Both the position numbers and the translations under genes were made by a program. Shown piece after piece: positions 49,154 through 58,068 of a DNA stretch of 64,000 nt. Source of the DNA: an uncultured Eubacteriales bacterium (GTDB lineage: Bacteria > Bacillota > Clostridia > Oscillospirales > Oscillospiraceae). The DNA is taken from NCBI GenBank assembly GCA_900549545.1, contig URPA01000005.1, positions 1-64,000 of the forward strand. The letters run 5' to 3'. The notes under the pieces were generated by a model. That model searched no databases. It was not told where the DNA came from and saw only the letters and a list, made by a program, of their open reading frames with translations. The first letter of the stretch is position 1, and each line of letters begins with the position of its first letter.

Positions 49154-51238
49154 TCAATCAACTCCACGATAGTAAAGCCCGCGCGTGAGCACATTGGGCT
49201 TATAATCGGAAAGGCCCAGATGCCCCTTCGCGACCTCGACGCACTCTCTGGCGCTCTCGGTGGTGAACATCATGCGCAGGCCCCAAAGCCCGGCGGAGTA
49301 AAGATCCTCTTTTCTGTCCGCCATATAGAGCTTATGGGCGTTATAAATCACGTTGCGGCAGCCAAATTCCTTCACGACCGGGAAAACGGAGCCCATTCTG
49401 TCGGCAAGCTGGCCGGGCGTCTGGCAGTTGCAGCGGCCCGCGCTGTGCCTTATAACGCACTGGTCGGACACCATCAGCGGCAGCCTTCCGTAAATAATCA
49501 TCTCGGTGTCCAGCGGCTTCTGCATATCCTTTATCTGCGCCATGCGCAGCTCGAAGGAGGCCGTTGCGGAGATAAAGCCCGCCTGCTTCAAAACCTCAAG
49601 GCTGTGGGAATTGAAGCTGTTGAGGCCGAAATCGCCGCGAAGGCTCATCCCGGCGCTGCGGGCCATGAACACATGGCCGAGGTTGCCGACGAGCGCCTCC
49701 GTCACCCCATAGCCGCGGAGCTTTTCGAGCGCGGAATGGACCTCCTTGGCCTGATCGTCCGTAATGACCCGCGGCAGCACCGCGCAAAGGTGCACGCCGT
49801 TATCGATATACGGGCGCATAAGGTCAAAGCGCTGCGCCATCAGTAGGGCGGGAACGTAGATATAATCAGGCTTGAGCGCGGCAAGCTCGGGCGTGAGCTG
49901 CTCCTCCGTGCGCACCTGGAAAATTATGGCAGGGTCCGCGATAGTCGGGATATTTCTCGGCATCGGCGGTATGCGCCCGCTGCGGCGCTTCGGCGGCTGG
50001 GCGCGGTGCTCGGAGAGCTGGGAGATGAGCTTTCGGCGAAGCTCGTTTATCTCCGCCGCGGGCAGGTACAGCCCCGGCTCCGCCATAGCCTTGTTTTCAA
50101 CGCAGTTATAGGGCGTGCCGCCGGTCTTGAACATCTGCTCGGTGAGATAGCTCTCGGTAAGGCCCTGCTTTTTCGCCCGCTCGGGCACCGGGCCGAAGGC
50201 GACAGCCTTGTTGCCGTCATCATCAAAGGCGATGGCCTTTATCCGCTCGCCCTTCTGGGCGACCGTGTAAAAATGCACGGGCACACGGCGAAGCTCCCCG
50301 TCCGCATAGGCCTTTCTGGCGGTGGTGAACATCTTCTCGGTGTCCCCTTCGCTCTCCTGCCTTGTGCCGAACATGTCCTTTTTATCCCCGTCAAAATAGC
50401 CCTGAGTAAAGCCCTTGCGGGAGAAGGCCATCTCAAGCTGGTGCATCTCCTCCTCGGTGGGCTTGCGGTGCTCCTTTATCGCGCGGGAGTAAATGCCGGT
50501 GACTATGGCGCCGTACTCCGGGCGCTTCATGCGCCCTTCTATCTTCACGCAGGCGACGCCCGCGTCCTCCAGCGCCTGGAGTCGCTCGACAAGGCAGTTG
50601 TCCTTCAAGGACAGGGGGTGGTCGTCCATTCTGCCGCCGAGACTGTATTCCATGCGGCAGGGCTGGGCGCACATGCCCCGGTTGCCGCTGCGCCGGCCGA
50701 TAAGGCTCGACATGTAGCACTGGCCGGAGTGGCAGAAGCAGAGAGCCCCGTGGACAAAGACCTCCGTCTCAATGCTGGCGTTCTGGGTGATAAACCTTAT
50801 CTGCTCAAGGCTCAGCTCCCTTGCGAGCACCGCGCGGGTAAAGCCCATATCCGCCGCGGCCTGGACCCCGGCGAGGTTGTGAATACTCATCTGGGTGCTG
50901 GCGTGGAGCGGGATATCCGGCAGCGCCGCCCTGACAGCTCTGGCAAGCCCCAGATCCTGCACCAATATCGCGTCAGCTCCCATGGCGGAGGCAAGACGCG
51001 CCGCGTCTACCGCGCTCTCTATCTCCCGGTCGTTTATAAGGGTGTTGAGCGTCACATAGACCTTGCAGCCCCTTATCCGGCAGTAGCGCACGGCTTTTTC
51101 AAATTCCTCATCGGAAAAATTCTTCGCCCCGCGGCGGGCGTTGAAATTTCCCATACCCAGATATACGGCGTCGGCTCCGTTCTGAACGGCGGCAATGACC
51201 GCCTCGGGGGAGCCCGCCGGTGATAGCAGCTCTAACAT
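49154..51238 (-). CDS. U32-family peptidase-like protein with C-terminal DUF3656-like region
   Basis: 694 residues from ATG at 51238 (MLELLSPAGSPEAV), the normal start of the family; AGGAG lies 11 bases before. GADAVYLGMGNFNAR, FVHGALCFCHSGQCYMSSLIG and the Cys cluster GMCAQPCRMEYS identify the U32 domain. Members such as RlhA/TrhP introduce hydroxyl groups into rRNA or tRNA rather than cleaving peptides. The long C-terminal part (after about 380) matches the larger two-part form seen in Clostridia. Target RNA unknown. Confidence 0.9.
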   Translation of the reverse strand: MLELLSPAGSPEAVIAAVQNGADAVYLGMGNFNARRGAKNFSDEEFEKAVRYCRIRGCKVYVTLNTLINDREIESAVDAARLASAMGADAILVQDLGLARAVRAALPDIPLHASTQMSIHNLAGVQAAADMGFTRAVLARELSLEQIRFITQNASIETEVFVHGALCFCHSGQCYMSSLIGRRSGNRGMCAQPCRMEYSLGGRMDDHPLSLKDNCLVERLQALEDAGVACVKIEGRMKRPEYGAIVTGIYSRAIKEHRKPTEEEMHQLEMAFSRKGFTQGYFDGDKKDMFGTRQESEGDTEKMFTTARKAYADGELRRVPVHFYTVAQKGERIKAIAFDDDGNKAVAFGPVPERAKKQGLTESYLTEQMFKTGGTPYNCVENKAMAEPGLYLPAAEINELRRKLISQLSEHRAQPPKRRSGRIPPMPRNIPTIADPAIIFQVRTEEQLTPELAALKPDYIYVPALLMAQRFDLMRPYIDNGVHLCAVLPRVITDDQAKEVHSALEKLRGYGVTEALVGNLGHVFMARSAGMSLRGDFGLNSFNSHSLEVLKQAGFISATASFELRMAQIKDMQKPLDTEMIIYGRLPLMVSDQCVIRHSAGRCNCQTPGQLADRMGSVFPVVKEFGCRNVIYNAHKLYMADRKEDLYSAGLWGLRMMFTTESARECVEVAKGHLGLSDYKPNVLTRGLYYRGVD

Positions 51239-51305
51239 CTGTCTGTATACTCCTAATATCGCGCTTGCGCCCTTTGGGCGCAAGCCGCACTATAATACAT
51301 CCTGT

Positions 51306-51335
51306 ATTGTACCACATACCTGCCTATTGCGACAA
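51306..51335 (-). promoter_or_regulatory. Promoter for the U32 gene
   Basis: TTGTCG (51330-51335) and TACAAT (51306-51311), spacer 18, on the minus strand, overlapping the divergent promoter at 51327-51355. Confidence 0.6.
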
Positions 51336-51355
51336 GTTAATTTTGGTGATATAAT
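51327..51355 (+). promoter_or_regulatory. Promoter for the dnaD-dnaI operon
   Basis: TTGCGA (51327-51332), 17-bp spacer, TATAAT (51350-51355), about 60 bases upstream of the first gene. Confidence 0.75.
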
Positions 51356-51413
51356 TGCATCTGTAAGAAATTTTCTGTAAATTATTTTTTATGAATTTTT
51401 TGACTTCAACAGG

Positions 51414-52370
51414 ATGAATCGTAATATGCAGCAGGAAAACGGCAAAAACTTGATATCCCCCGCCGCGGCGGAAAAGCTCATCTCCGCCCATGACGGGGAC
51501 GCAGCGCTGCTCTATCTCTTCCTCAGCCATGAGGGCGGGGAGCTTGAGCAGGCGGCGGGCAGGCTCTGCCGCACCCTGCGCCAGATGGAGGACGCGGAGG
51601 AGAAGCTCCGCCGCATGGGGCTTCTGCCCATCGCGGGCGCGGCCCCCGCTCAAAGCTCCGCCCCTGCCCCGGTCGTAGACGCGGCGGAGGAGCTGCCCCA
51701 GTACACGGCGGAGGAGATAAGCCGCCGCTCGGCAAAGGACGCGGGCTTCACCCTCGTTCTCGATGAGGCCGCGAAGGTCATGGGCAAAAAGCTCTCCGGT
51801 GCCGATATGCGCGTGCTCTTCGGCATCTATGATTATCTCGGCCTGCCGGTGGAGGTCATTGTGGAGCTGCTGTATTACTGCGGGGAGATCTGCGAGAGCC
51901 GCCGGGGAAGCTCGGACGATTCAAAGCCCCGCCGCCCCAGCGCTAGATTTATCGAGAAAGAGGCATACACCTGGATAAACCGCGAGATAATGACGCTTGA
52001 GCAGGCGGAGGAATATATCCGCTCCCGGCGTGAGCGGCGCAGCGTCGTTGGCAGTGTGAAATCGGCCCTCGGCATCTCCGGCCGGGACCTGAGTGCCTCG
52101 GAGGAGAGGTTCATCTCTTCATGGCTCGACATGGGCTTTGACGAGGGCGTTATAGCCCTCGCCTATGACAGGACGGTTCTCAACACCGGCGCTCTCAAGT
52201 GGCCGTATATGAACAAAATCCTCCAATCCTGGCAGAGCAAAAACCTGCACACGGTGGAGGAGATAGAGCGGGAGGACCCGCCCCGCAAGGGGCAGACAAA
52301 GCCCGTAAAATCTGCCGGGGACAAGCCTATCGACATTGACAGGCTGCGCTCCCTTGTGGATAAGATTTAA
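51414..52370 (+). CDS. DnaD-domain protein
   Basis: 318 residues (ATG at 51414; an ATG at 51426 is better spaced from AGGAT and may be used). An N-terminal winged-helix-like part with a Pro/Ala linker is followed by a DnaD/DnaB_2-type C-terminal domain, including the final ALAYDRTVLNTGALKWPYMNK pattern (YxxxIxx-W type motif). DnaD proteins help load the replicative helicase or restart forks. The helicase-loader ATPase gene follows 21 bases later. Confidence 0.88.
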   Translation: MNRNMQQENGKNLISPAAAEKLISAHDGDAALLYLFLSHEGGELEQAAGRLCRTLRQMEDAEEKLRRMGLLPIAGAAPAQSSAPAPVVDAAEELPQYTAEEISRRSAKDAGFTLVLDEAAKVMGKKLSGADMRVLFGIYDYLGLPVEVIVELLYYCGEICESRRGSSDDSKPRRPSARFIEKEAYTWINREIMTLEQAEEYIRSRRERRSVVGSVKSALGISGRDLSASEERFISSWLDMGFDEGVIALAYDRTVLNTGALKWPYMNKILQSWQSKNLHTVEEIEREDPPRKGQTKPVKSAGDKPIDIDRLRSLVDKI

Positions 52371-52391
52371 GGAGTTAGGAGGCTGTAACCC

Positions 52392-53384
52392 ATGGCCTAC
52401 GATGGAAAGCTGCTTGCCCGGGCGCGGGATGTGCTCGAGCGGCGGCGGGAGGATAACCGGGCGGAGCAGCGCCGCCGCACTGAGCGAGTCTACGCTATTG
52501 CCCCGGAAATACGGGAGTATGACCTTCAGCTTCGCCGCCAGATGGCGGAGCTTGTGCGCCTGACGGTGTCCAAAAGCCCAAAGCTCGGCGAGGAGTTGGA
52601 TAGGCTCAGGCAGAGCAATCTTGAGCTTCAGCAGCGCCGGGGCGAGGCGCTGGTGGAGCACGGCTTCGGCCTTGATTATCTTGACGAGATTTATTCCTGC
52701 CCCAAATGCCGCGACAGCGGCACATATCAGGGCGGAGTCTGCTCCTGTCTCGAGAAGCTCTATAACGCGGAGCTTACAAAGGAGCTGGGAACGCTCTTAA
52801 AAACCGGGGACGAGAGCTTTGAGCGCTTTGACCTGAGCTATTACGGCAGCGTCCCTATGGCCTCCGGCATCAGCCCCCGGGACGTCATGCAGGCGACCTA
52901 CTCCGGCTGCCTGCGCTTTGCGGAGAATTTTCCGAATGTGTCCGGCAGTCTCCTGCTTCAGGGCGGAACCGGCCTTGGCAAGACCTATCTCTCCGCCTGC
53001 ATCGCCCGGGTGGTCGCGAAAAAGGGCTGCTCCGTGTGCTATGACACCGCTGCCGCCGCGCTGGACGCTTTTGAGCGGCAGAAATTCTCCCGGGACGCAT
53101 CGGAAGCTCAGGCCGCCGACACCCGCGTCAAGCGTATGCTCTCATGCGATCTTATGATTCTTGACGATTTGGGCACCGAGATGCTGACGCCCATTTCCCA
53201 GAGCGCGCTGTACACACTCATTAACACCCGGCTCAATCAGGGCTTGAGGACTGTTATCAGCACCAATCTCAGCTCTGAGGAGCTTGAAAAACGGTACAGC
53301 CCGCAGATAAGCTCCCGCATCGAGGGTGAATTTATCGCCCTGCCCTTTGTCGGGCAGGATATACGGCGCTTGAAGCGCACATAA
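52392..53384 (+). CDS. DnaC/DnaI-type helicase loader ATPase
   Basis: 330 residues. Helical N-terminus, a zinc-binding CPKCRDSGTYQGGVCSC (about 98-114), then an AAA+ core with Walker A GGTGLGKTYLS, Walker B LMILDDLG and arginine-finger segment SSRIEGEF. It is the partner of DnaD in loading the replicative helicase. IstB of insertion sequences is related, but the zinc motif and dnaD neighbour support a housekeeping role. Confidence 0.93.
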   Translation: MAYDGKLLARARDVLERRREDNRAEQRRRTERVYAIAPEIREYDLQLRRQMAELVRLTVSKSPKLGEELDRLRQSNLELQQRRGEALVEHGFGLDYLDEIYSCPKCRDSGTYQGGVCSCLEKLYNAELTKELGTLLKTGDESFERFDLSYYGSVPMASGISPRDVMQATYSGCLRFAENFPNVSGSLLLQGGTGLGKTYLSACIARVVAKKGCSVCYDTAAAALDAFERQKFSRDASEAQAADTRVKRMLSCDLMILDDLGTEMLTPISQSALYTLINTRLNQGLRTVISTNLSSEELEKRYSPQISSRIEGEFIALPFVGQDIRRLKRT

Positions 53385-53394
53385 GGAGTTTTTT

Positions 53395-54420
53395 ATGCAG
53401 AACGAAATTACTTCCGCCGCTCCCCTGCTGGATGAAAACGGCAACCTCCGTCAGGCGGGCTTTGCTAAAAAGCTGCTGCCGGTGTACCGCCGCGCGGATA
53501 TAAAGGTCAGCCCCACGCGCATAAAGGAGTGGGACTATTACCTTGTCAGCAATGGCCGCTTCGCCGTCGCATTTACGATCGACGATAACGGCTATATGGG
53601 GCTCGACTCCGTGTCATTGCTGGATTTTGAGCGCGGCATAAACCTCACCAAAAGCCCGATGAGCTTCATGCCGCTCGGCAGGCTCAGCATGCCGGAGAGC
53701 TCCGCGCGCGGCGATGTGCGCCACAGCGGCAAGCATCACTCGCTGGCCTTTCTCAACGATGGGGACGGCAGGCGCGTGCTCATGGCCAAGATGAAGGGCC
53801 TCGGTCCGGAGGGGGATTTTTCCGCCCGTATTGAGCTTACCGATGAGCCGGAGGAGAGCATGGTAATCTGCACGCCCTTTGAAAAGGCCGGTCATTTCTA
53901 CTATAACCAGAAGATAAACTGTATGCGCGCCAGCGGCCGCGCTATCTACGGCGGCAGGGTCTATGAGTTTGACCCGGCAGACAGCTTCGCCGTGCTCGAC
54001 TGGGGCCGCGGCGTGTGGACCTATCACAACACATGGTATTGGGGCAGCGCCTCCTATCAGGTGGATGGGGTACCCTTCGGCTGGAACATTGGCTACGGCT
54101 TCGGCGACACCTCCGCCGCCAGCGAAAATATGCTCTTTTATAACGGCAAGGCCCATAAGCTCAGCGAGGTCAGATTCCACATCCCCGGTGATGAAAAGGA
54201 TTTCATGTCCCCCTGGAAATTCACCTCCGACGATGGGCGCTTTGAGATGGATTTTGTTCCCGTGATGGACAGGGCCGCCTGCACCGACGTAAAGCTCATC
54301 AAGTCCGACCAGCACCAGGTCTTTGGCCGCTTCACCGGCCGCGCCGTGCTGGACGACGGGAAGGCCATCGAGGTCAAGGACTTCCCCGGCTTTGCGGAAA
54401 AGGTTGAAAATAAGTGGTAA
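53395..54420 (+). CDS. DUF2804 protein
   Basis: 341 residues with the DUF2804 patterns: PLLDENGNLRQAGFAKK, IKEWDYYLV, FDPADSFAVLDWGRGVWTY and GWNIGYGFGDTS. The family is widespread but has no proven function; it has a lipocalin/carotenoid-synthase-like beta-barrel look. It starts 10 bases after the loader gene and ends with a terminator, so it shares the dnaD-dnaI transcript. Confidence 0.92.
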   Translation: MQNEITSAAPLLDENGNLRQAGFAKKLLPVYRRADIKVSPTRIKEWDYYLVSNGRFAVAFTIDDNGYMGLDSVSLLDFERGINLTKSPMSFMPLGRLSMPESSARGDVRHSGKHHSLAFLNDGDGRRVLMAKMKGLGPEGDFSARIELTDEPEESMVICTPFEKAGHFYYNQKINCMRASGRAIYGGRVYEFDPADSFAVLDWGRGVWTYHNTWYWGSASYQVDGVPFGWNIGYGFGDTSAASENMLFYNGKAHKLSEVRFHIPGDEKDFMSPWKFTSDDGRFEMDFVPVMDRAACTDVKLIKSDQHQVFGRFTGRAVLDDGKAIEVKDFPGFAEKVENKW

Positions 54421-54421
54421 A

Positions 54422-54459
54422 AAAACAATGGCGAACCCACTCGGGTTCGCCATTGTTTT
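54422..54459 (+). terminator. Terminator of the dnaD-dnaI-DUF2804 operon
   Basis: A 17-bp perfect stem (54422-54438 with 54443-54459), loop ACTC, ends in TTTT, right after the stop codon. Confidence 0.93.
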
Positions 54460-54585
54460 GTATAAAGGCTCTTCGATTTCATCTTCCGCAGTTTTGTTCG
54501 CAGAACACCTGCCGCGCATTTGCGTTTTTTCTCGGCGCCCCCTCCGTGGAAGCAAGTTGCCACGTTAAAAGCCTGCATAAGCAGC

Positions 54586-54613
54586 AAAAAAGCCCCGCCG
54601 AGCGGGGCTTTTT
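54586..54613 (-). terminator. Terminator after acpP
   Basis: GCCCCGC/GCGGGGC stem with A6 and T5 flanks, loop CGA, 8 bases past the acpP stop on the minus strand. Confidence 0.92.
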
Positions 54614-54621
54614 CGATTAAA

Positions 54622-54849
54622 TCAATGAATCCTCTCCAGATACTCAACTATTGCGCGCACGGTAGTGAGCTCGGTTGCGTCCTCATCAGAGATGGAGATG
54701 CCAAACTCGTCCTCAAGCGCCATGATGAGCTCCACCACATCCAGAGAATCCGCGCCCAGATCATCAACGATGTTGGTGTCAAGAGTTATCTGATCTTCAT
54801 CGATCTCAAACTGGCTTGCAAGAGCCTTCTGTACTTTCTTAAAAAACAT
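54622..54849 (-). CDS. acpP: Acyl carrier protein
   Basis: 75 residues, helical, with LGADSLDVVELIMALED in which the Ser of DSL receives the 4'-phosphopantetheine arm. It carries acyl chains in fatty-acid synthesis. Here it follows jag rather than a fab cluster, an unusual place; it could serve as a general or second ACP. Confidence 0.96.
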   Translation of the reverse strand: MFFKKVQKALASQFEIDEDQITLDTNIVDDLGADSLDVVELIMALEDEFGISISDEDATELTTVRAIVEYLERIH

Positions 54850-54879
54850 AACAAAGACCTCCGTTTGTTCAGATTATAC

Positions 54880-55617
54880 TCAAGCCCATTCGCGGCTCTG
54901 GGGTTTGCCGCTGTTGGGGTCGGGCCGCACATAGGACACCACCACGCGGCGGTTAGGCTCAACGCCGGTGGAGCTGGTGGTCACGCCCTCATAATCCTGC
55001 AAGGCGGTGTGGATAACGTGGCGCTCGTAGGAGTTCATCGGCTCGAGAGCCATAGAGCGCTTATACTTGATGGCCTTCTCCGCCATCTTCTCGGCAAGCT
55101 TTGTGAGCGATTCCTCGCGCTTGCTGCGGTAGTTCTCCGCGTCCACGCTGATGTGCAGGTGCTTTTCGCTGCCGTGATTGACGGCGTAGTTGGTCAGGTG
55201 CTGGATGGCGTCAAGGGTCTCGCCCCGTCTGCCGATGATTGCGCCCATACCGTCCCCGGAGAGATTGACGCTGATGCCGCCGTTGTCTCTGGGAGCGATG
55301 CTTATCTGTGCCTTCACGCCCATGCGCGAAAGCAGACCGCCGAGAAACTCACGCACGGCGGCATAGTCCGCGTTCTCGTCCACGGGAGCTGCGGCGGCCG
55401 CGGCAGGGGCAGGGGCGGGCTCTTCCGCCGGCACCTCGTCGGGCACTTCATAGCTCACGCGGATAACCGCCGGGGATGCGCCGATGCCCAGGAAACCGGA
55501 CTTGGCGCGCTCGAGAATCTCAACAGAGACCTCGTCCCGGTCAAGACCCAGCTCCGCAAGGGCGGCGGCAATCGCGTCGTCCTCGGTGCGGGCGGTTTTT
55601 TCCAAGGTTTTTATCAT
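54880..55617 (-). CDS. jag: RNA-binding protein Jag (KhpB)
   Basis: 245 residues: Jag_N domain (1-50, LGLDRDEVSVEILERAKSGFLGIG), an Ala/Pro linker, a KH domain with GAIIGRRGETLDAIQ (GxxG loop) and an R3H domain at the end (NSYERHVIHTALQ). It binds RNA and affects cell division and wall synthesis in Firmicutes. It starts 17 bases after yidC, the conserved order. Confidence 0.95.
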   Translation of the reverse strand: MIKTLEKTARTEDDAIAAALAELGLDRDEVSVEILERAKSGFLGIGASPAVIRVSYEVPDEVPAEEPAPAPAAAAAAPVDENADYAAVREFLGGLLSRMGVKAQISIAPRDNGGISVNLSGDGMGAIIGRRGETLDAIQHLTNYAVNHGSEKHLHISVDAENYRSKREESLTKLAEKMAEKAIKYKRSMALEPMNSYERHVIHTALQDYEGVTTSSTGVEPNRRVVVSYVRPDPNSGKPQSREWA

Positions 55618-55634
55618 ATTGAATTTTTCTCCTA

Positions 55635-56996
55635 TTATTCGTCAGTTCCGTCAGGGGCGCTCTCCTGCGCGGCAGACTCGGTCTGCCCGGCATCTGCGGC
55701 CTCGGCGGCGGGGATGATCACATCATCCTCAACTGTCTCGTCGATAGACTCGGCAAATTCAGACTCGGCAGCGGCGGCGGCAGTGGCGGCCTCGGCCTCG
55801 TCGGGATTGGTGAAGCGGTCAGGCACATAGGCTCTGCCTCGGGCGTAGCGGCGGTTACCCACCTGAGAGGCGGGCTTCTCCTCCAGCTCTATGCCAAGGC
55901 GCTCACGGCGGGCGGCGCGCTCGGCCTTTTCAAGGGCGGCCTTGCGCTCGTCGGCCTTCTGCTTCTCGCTGGCCTGAATCTTCTTCTTGCTGGTGTTGAC
56001 GTTCTTCTCGGTCTTGCCCTCGGCGCGCAGGCGCTCGGTCTCAAGGCGCTTTTCCTCGATCTCCTTCTCGCGCTGGCTGCGCTTGGCGATGCGCTCGGCA
56101 TCCTCGATGTCCAGCTTTCTCTTGTAGTGCTTGGTGAGGATGTAATCACGCGCTATGCCGAAAACGCTGTTGGCTATCCAGTAGATACCCATGGCGGCGG
56201 GCATGACAAAGCAGATCCACACGCTCATCAGCGGCATAATGAGATTCATGGTCTTCATCTGAGCCGCGGCCTGAGCATTGGCGGAGGTGGTGGGGTTTGT
56301 CATGTTGCTTATCTTCATGCTCAGCCAGGAAAGAGCAGCGGAGATAAACGGAATCAGGAACAGGCCCAGAGCGGGAAGCCAGATGGAGCTGTCGCTCCAG
56401 TCGGTGTGCAGGAAGAAATTCCAGCGCGGCTGGTCGCCCAGATTGAGGCCCAGGAAGCTGAAGTCGATATCCAGCAGCCGGGGGTCGAGCTTTCCGGCGA
56501 GGTCTGCCTGAACGGCGGCCCAGTTATCGTGGGTCAGCTTGGTGAGGGCTATCTCAAAATAGGCGTTGGCCTTCTCGGGGATGGTATACAGGCCCGCGCT
56601 GACAAAATAGTCCTGCAAGGTGGTGACAAACTCCTGCGCCACAAACATCATGCGCGTCAAGGGCTGACGCACAACGCTGTACAGGGCGATGAGTATGGGG
56701 AAGGGAATGAGCGACCACAGGCAGCCGGACATGGGGTTGACGCCGGCCTCCTTGTAGAGCTTCTGCATCTCCGTGTTGAGCTTCTGAGGGTTGCCCTCAT
56801 GCCGTCTTTGCAGCTCCTCAATTTCGGGCTGGAGACGGGTGGAGCGCATCATGCTCTTTTTGCTCTTTGCCATGAAGGGGCAGAGGATAATGTTTACCGC
56901 CAGTGCGAAGAGGATGACGGCAAACCCGTAGTTTCCGGTCAGCTCATAGAGCTTGACCATCAACCATGCGAAGGGTTTAGTAATTGTTGCCCACAT
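55635..56996 (-). CDS. yidC: Membrane protein insertase YidC (SpoIIIJ-type)
   Basis: 453 residues. Membrane helices at about 5-30, 90-115, 190-220, 250-290, with KSKKSMMRSTRLQPEIEELQ and the conserved NPMSGCLWSLIPFPILIAL segment. The last 150 residues are a charged cytoplasmic extension, much longer than in B. subtilis, ending in an Ala/Glu-rich stretch; such tails help bind ribosomes in relatives. There is no typical signal peptide with lipobox. Forms rpmH-rnpA-yidD-yidC-jag. Confidence 0.95.
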   Translation of the reverse strand: MWATITKPFAWLMVKLYELTGNYGFAVILFALAVNIILCPFMAKSKKSMMRSTRLQPEIEELQRRHEGNPQKLNTEMQKLYKEAGVNPMSGCLWSLIPFPILIALYSVVRQPLTRMMFVAQEFVTTLQDYFVSAGLYTIPEKANAYFEIALTKLTHDNWAAVQADLAGKLDPRLLDIDFSFLGLNLGDQPRWNFFLHTDWSDSSIWLPALGLFLIPFISAALSWLSMKISNMTNPTTSANAQAAAQMKTMNLIMPLMSVWICFVMPAAMGIYWIANSVFGIARDYILTKHYKRKLDIEDAERIAKRSQREKEIEEKRLETERLRAEGKTEKNVNTSKKKIQASEKQKADERKAALEKAERAARRERLGIELEEKPASQVGNRRYARGRAYVPDRFTNPDEAEAATAAAAAESEFAESIDETVEDDVIIPAAEAADAGQTESAAQESAPDGTDE

Positions 56997-57100
56997 AGAT
57001 AATTCCTCAGTTCTTTAGTTCTCTGCGTAGACTGCCCGGTTTTTCGGGCATTTCAGGCAAACGAAGAATAAATTGTCAAGCGATTTTTTCTCGATTGCCC

Positions 57101-57319
57101 TTAGGGAACAGGGTCGTACATCTGCCTTTTGCCGTGATAAAACGGATGGCAGCAGCACAGGCGCTTCAGGGCCAGCCACCCTCCTTTGAGGGCGCCGTAT
57201 TTTTCAATGGCCTCAAGCGCGTATTGGGAGCAGGTAGGAATGAAGCGGCAGCAGGGCGGCCGGGCCGGGGAGATATAGCGCCGGTAAAAGCGGATAGCGG
57301 CGAGCATGAGCTTTTTCAT
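57101..57319 (-). CDS. yidD: Membrane protein insertion efficiency factor YidD
   Basis: 72 residues: RFYRRYISPARPPCCRFIPTC followed by CSQYALEAIEKYG and the Cys/His pair RLCCCHPF. It overlaps rnpA by 4 bases (ATGA) and is thought to help YidC-dependent insertion. Confidence 0.94.
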   Translation of the reverse strand: MKKLMLAAIRFYRRYISPARPPCCRFIPTCSQYALEAIEKYGALKGGWLALKRLCCCHPFYHGKRQMYDPVP

Positions 57320-57663
57320 GTGTCCGCCTCCCTTAATATACCGAGCTGGTCACAGGCGGACAGGAAAGCGGCATTGAGGCTTTGATACTTCGCGCCGACG
57401 CTCCGTCCTCTTGCGACTATGATAAGGTCATACCCCGCCTTGAGAGTGGGGAGATTGAGCCTGTATATCTCTCTGAGCCTGCGGCGCACACGGTTTCGCG
57501 TGACGGCGCCGCCAAGCTTTGTTGACACCGTATAGCCCACCCGGCCCTGGGGCACGGGGGCGCGGCGGCAGTACACCACCATATACGGCGTGACGCAGCT
57601 TTTGCCCTTGGAGTAAAGCCGCCTGAAATCGCTGTTCTTTTTCAAGGTATATACAGCCTTCAC
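57316..57663 (-). CDS. rnpA: Ribonuclease P protein component
   Basis: 115 residues with LKKNSDFRRLYSKGK at the start and the RNR motif GGAVTRNRVRRRLREIYR, which binds RNase P RNA. It completes the holoenzyme that trims the 5' ends of tRNA precursors. Normal length, conserved neighbours. Confidence 0.96.
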   Translation of the reverse strand: MKAVYTLKKNSDFRRLYSKGKSCVTPYMVVYCRRAPVPQGRVGYTVSTKLGGAVTRNRVRRRLREIYRLNLPTLKAGYDLIIVARGRSVGAKYQSLNAAFLSACDQLGILREADT

Positions 57664-57751
57664 GCCGACTCTCTCCTTTTTGGGTAATGCACCTAAAGGG
57701 CGGATCTCTCCGCCCTAAAAAACATCATCTTAACCTGCTCACAGGGCTTGC

Positions 57752-57886
57752 TCAGTAGCTGAGCTTTGCTCTGCCCTTCGCTCTGCGGCGGGCGAGAACC
57801 TTGCGGCCGTTGGCAGTCTTCATTCTCTTGCGGAAGCCGTGCTCCTTCTTGCGCTGGAGCTTCTTGGGCTGATAGGTACGAAGCAT
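57752..57886 (-). CDS. rpmH: Ribosomal protein bL34
   Basis: 44 residues starting MLRTYQPKKLQRKKEHGFRK, from ATG at 57886 with AGGAG 8 bases before. Very basic and of standard length. Further upstream codons in the same frame look untranslated. Starts the rpmH-rnpA-yidD-yidC-jag cluster; dnaA is not next to it. Confidence 0.97.
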   Translation of the reverse strand: MLRTYQPKKLQRKKEHGFRKRMKTANGRKVLARRRAKGRAKLSY

Positions 57887-57981
57887 TTCGTTGCACTCCT
57901 TTCTTTTGTACACAATACTCAACATCGGCACGGCAAGCGTTGGATTCAACGTCTGCCAAAACGTGCCGAAGTAGTTGACTT

Positions 57982-58013
57982 GAAAATGCTCGGCAGCAGA
58001 GGCTGCCGAGCAT
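57982..58013 (-). terminator. Terminator-like hairpin after thiT
   Basis: A 12-bp stem ATGCTCGGCAGC/GCTGCCGAGCAT (57986-57997 with 58002-58013) followed on the minus strand by TTTTC. It overlaps the -10 region of the rpmH promoter. Confidence 0.7.
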
Positions 58014-58015
58014 TG

Positions 58016-58045
58016 ATTATAAACTATTTTGGGCTTCCCTGTCAA
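58016..58045 (-). promoter_or_regulatory. Consensus promoter for the rpmH cluster
   Basis: TTGACA (58040-58045), 18-bp spacer, TATAAT (58016-58021) on the minus strand. Both hexamers are perfect. The leader to rpmH would be about 120 nt. Confidence 0.88.
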
Positions 58046-58068
58046 CAAAAAAAATACAGAACGCCTTG

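Noticed and set aside
57887..58068. Possible replication origin upstream of rpmH
   Set aside because: No cluster of TTATCCACA-like DnaA boxes, no AT-rich unwinding region and no dnaA gene; only a promoter and a terminator hairpin are seen.
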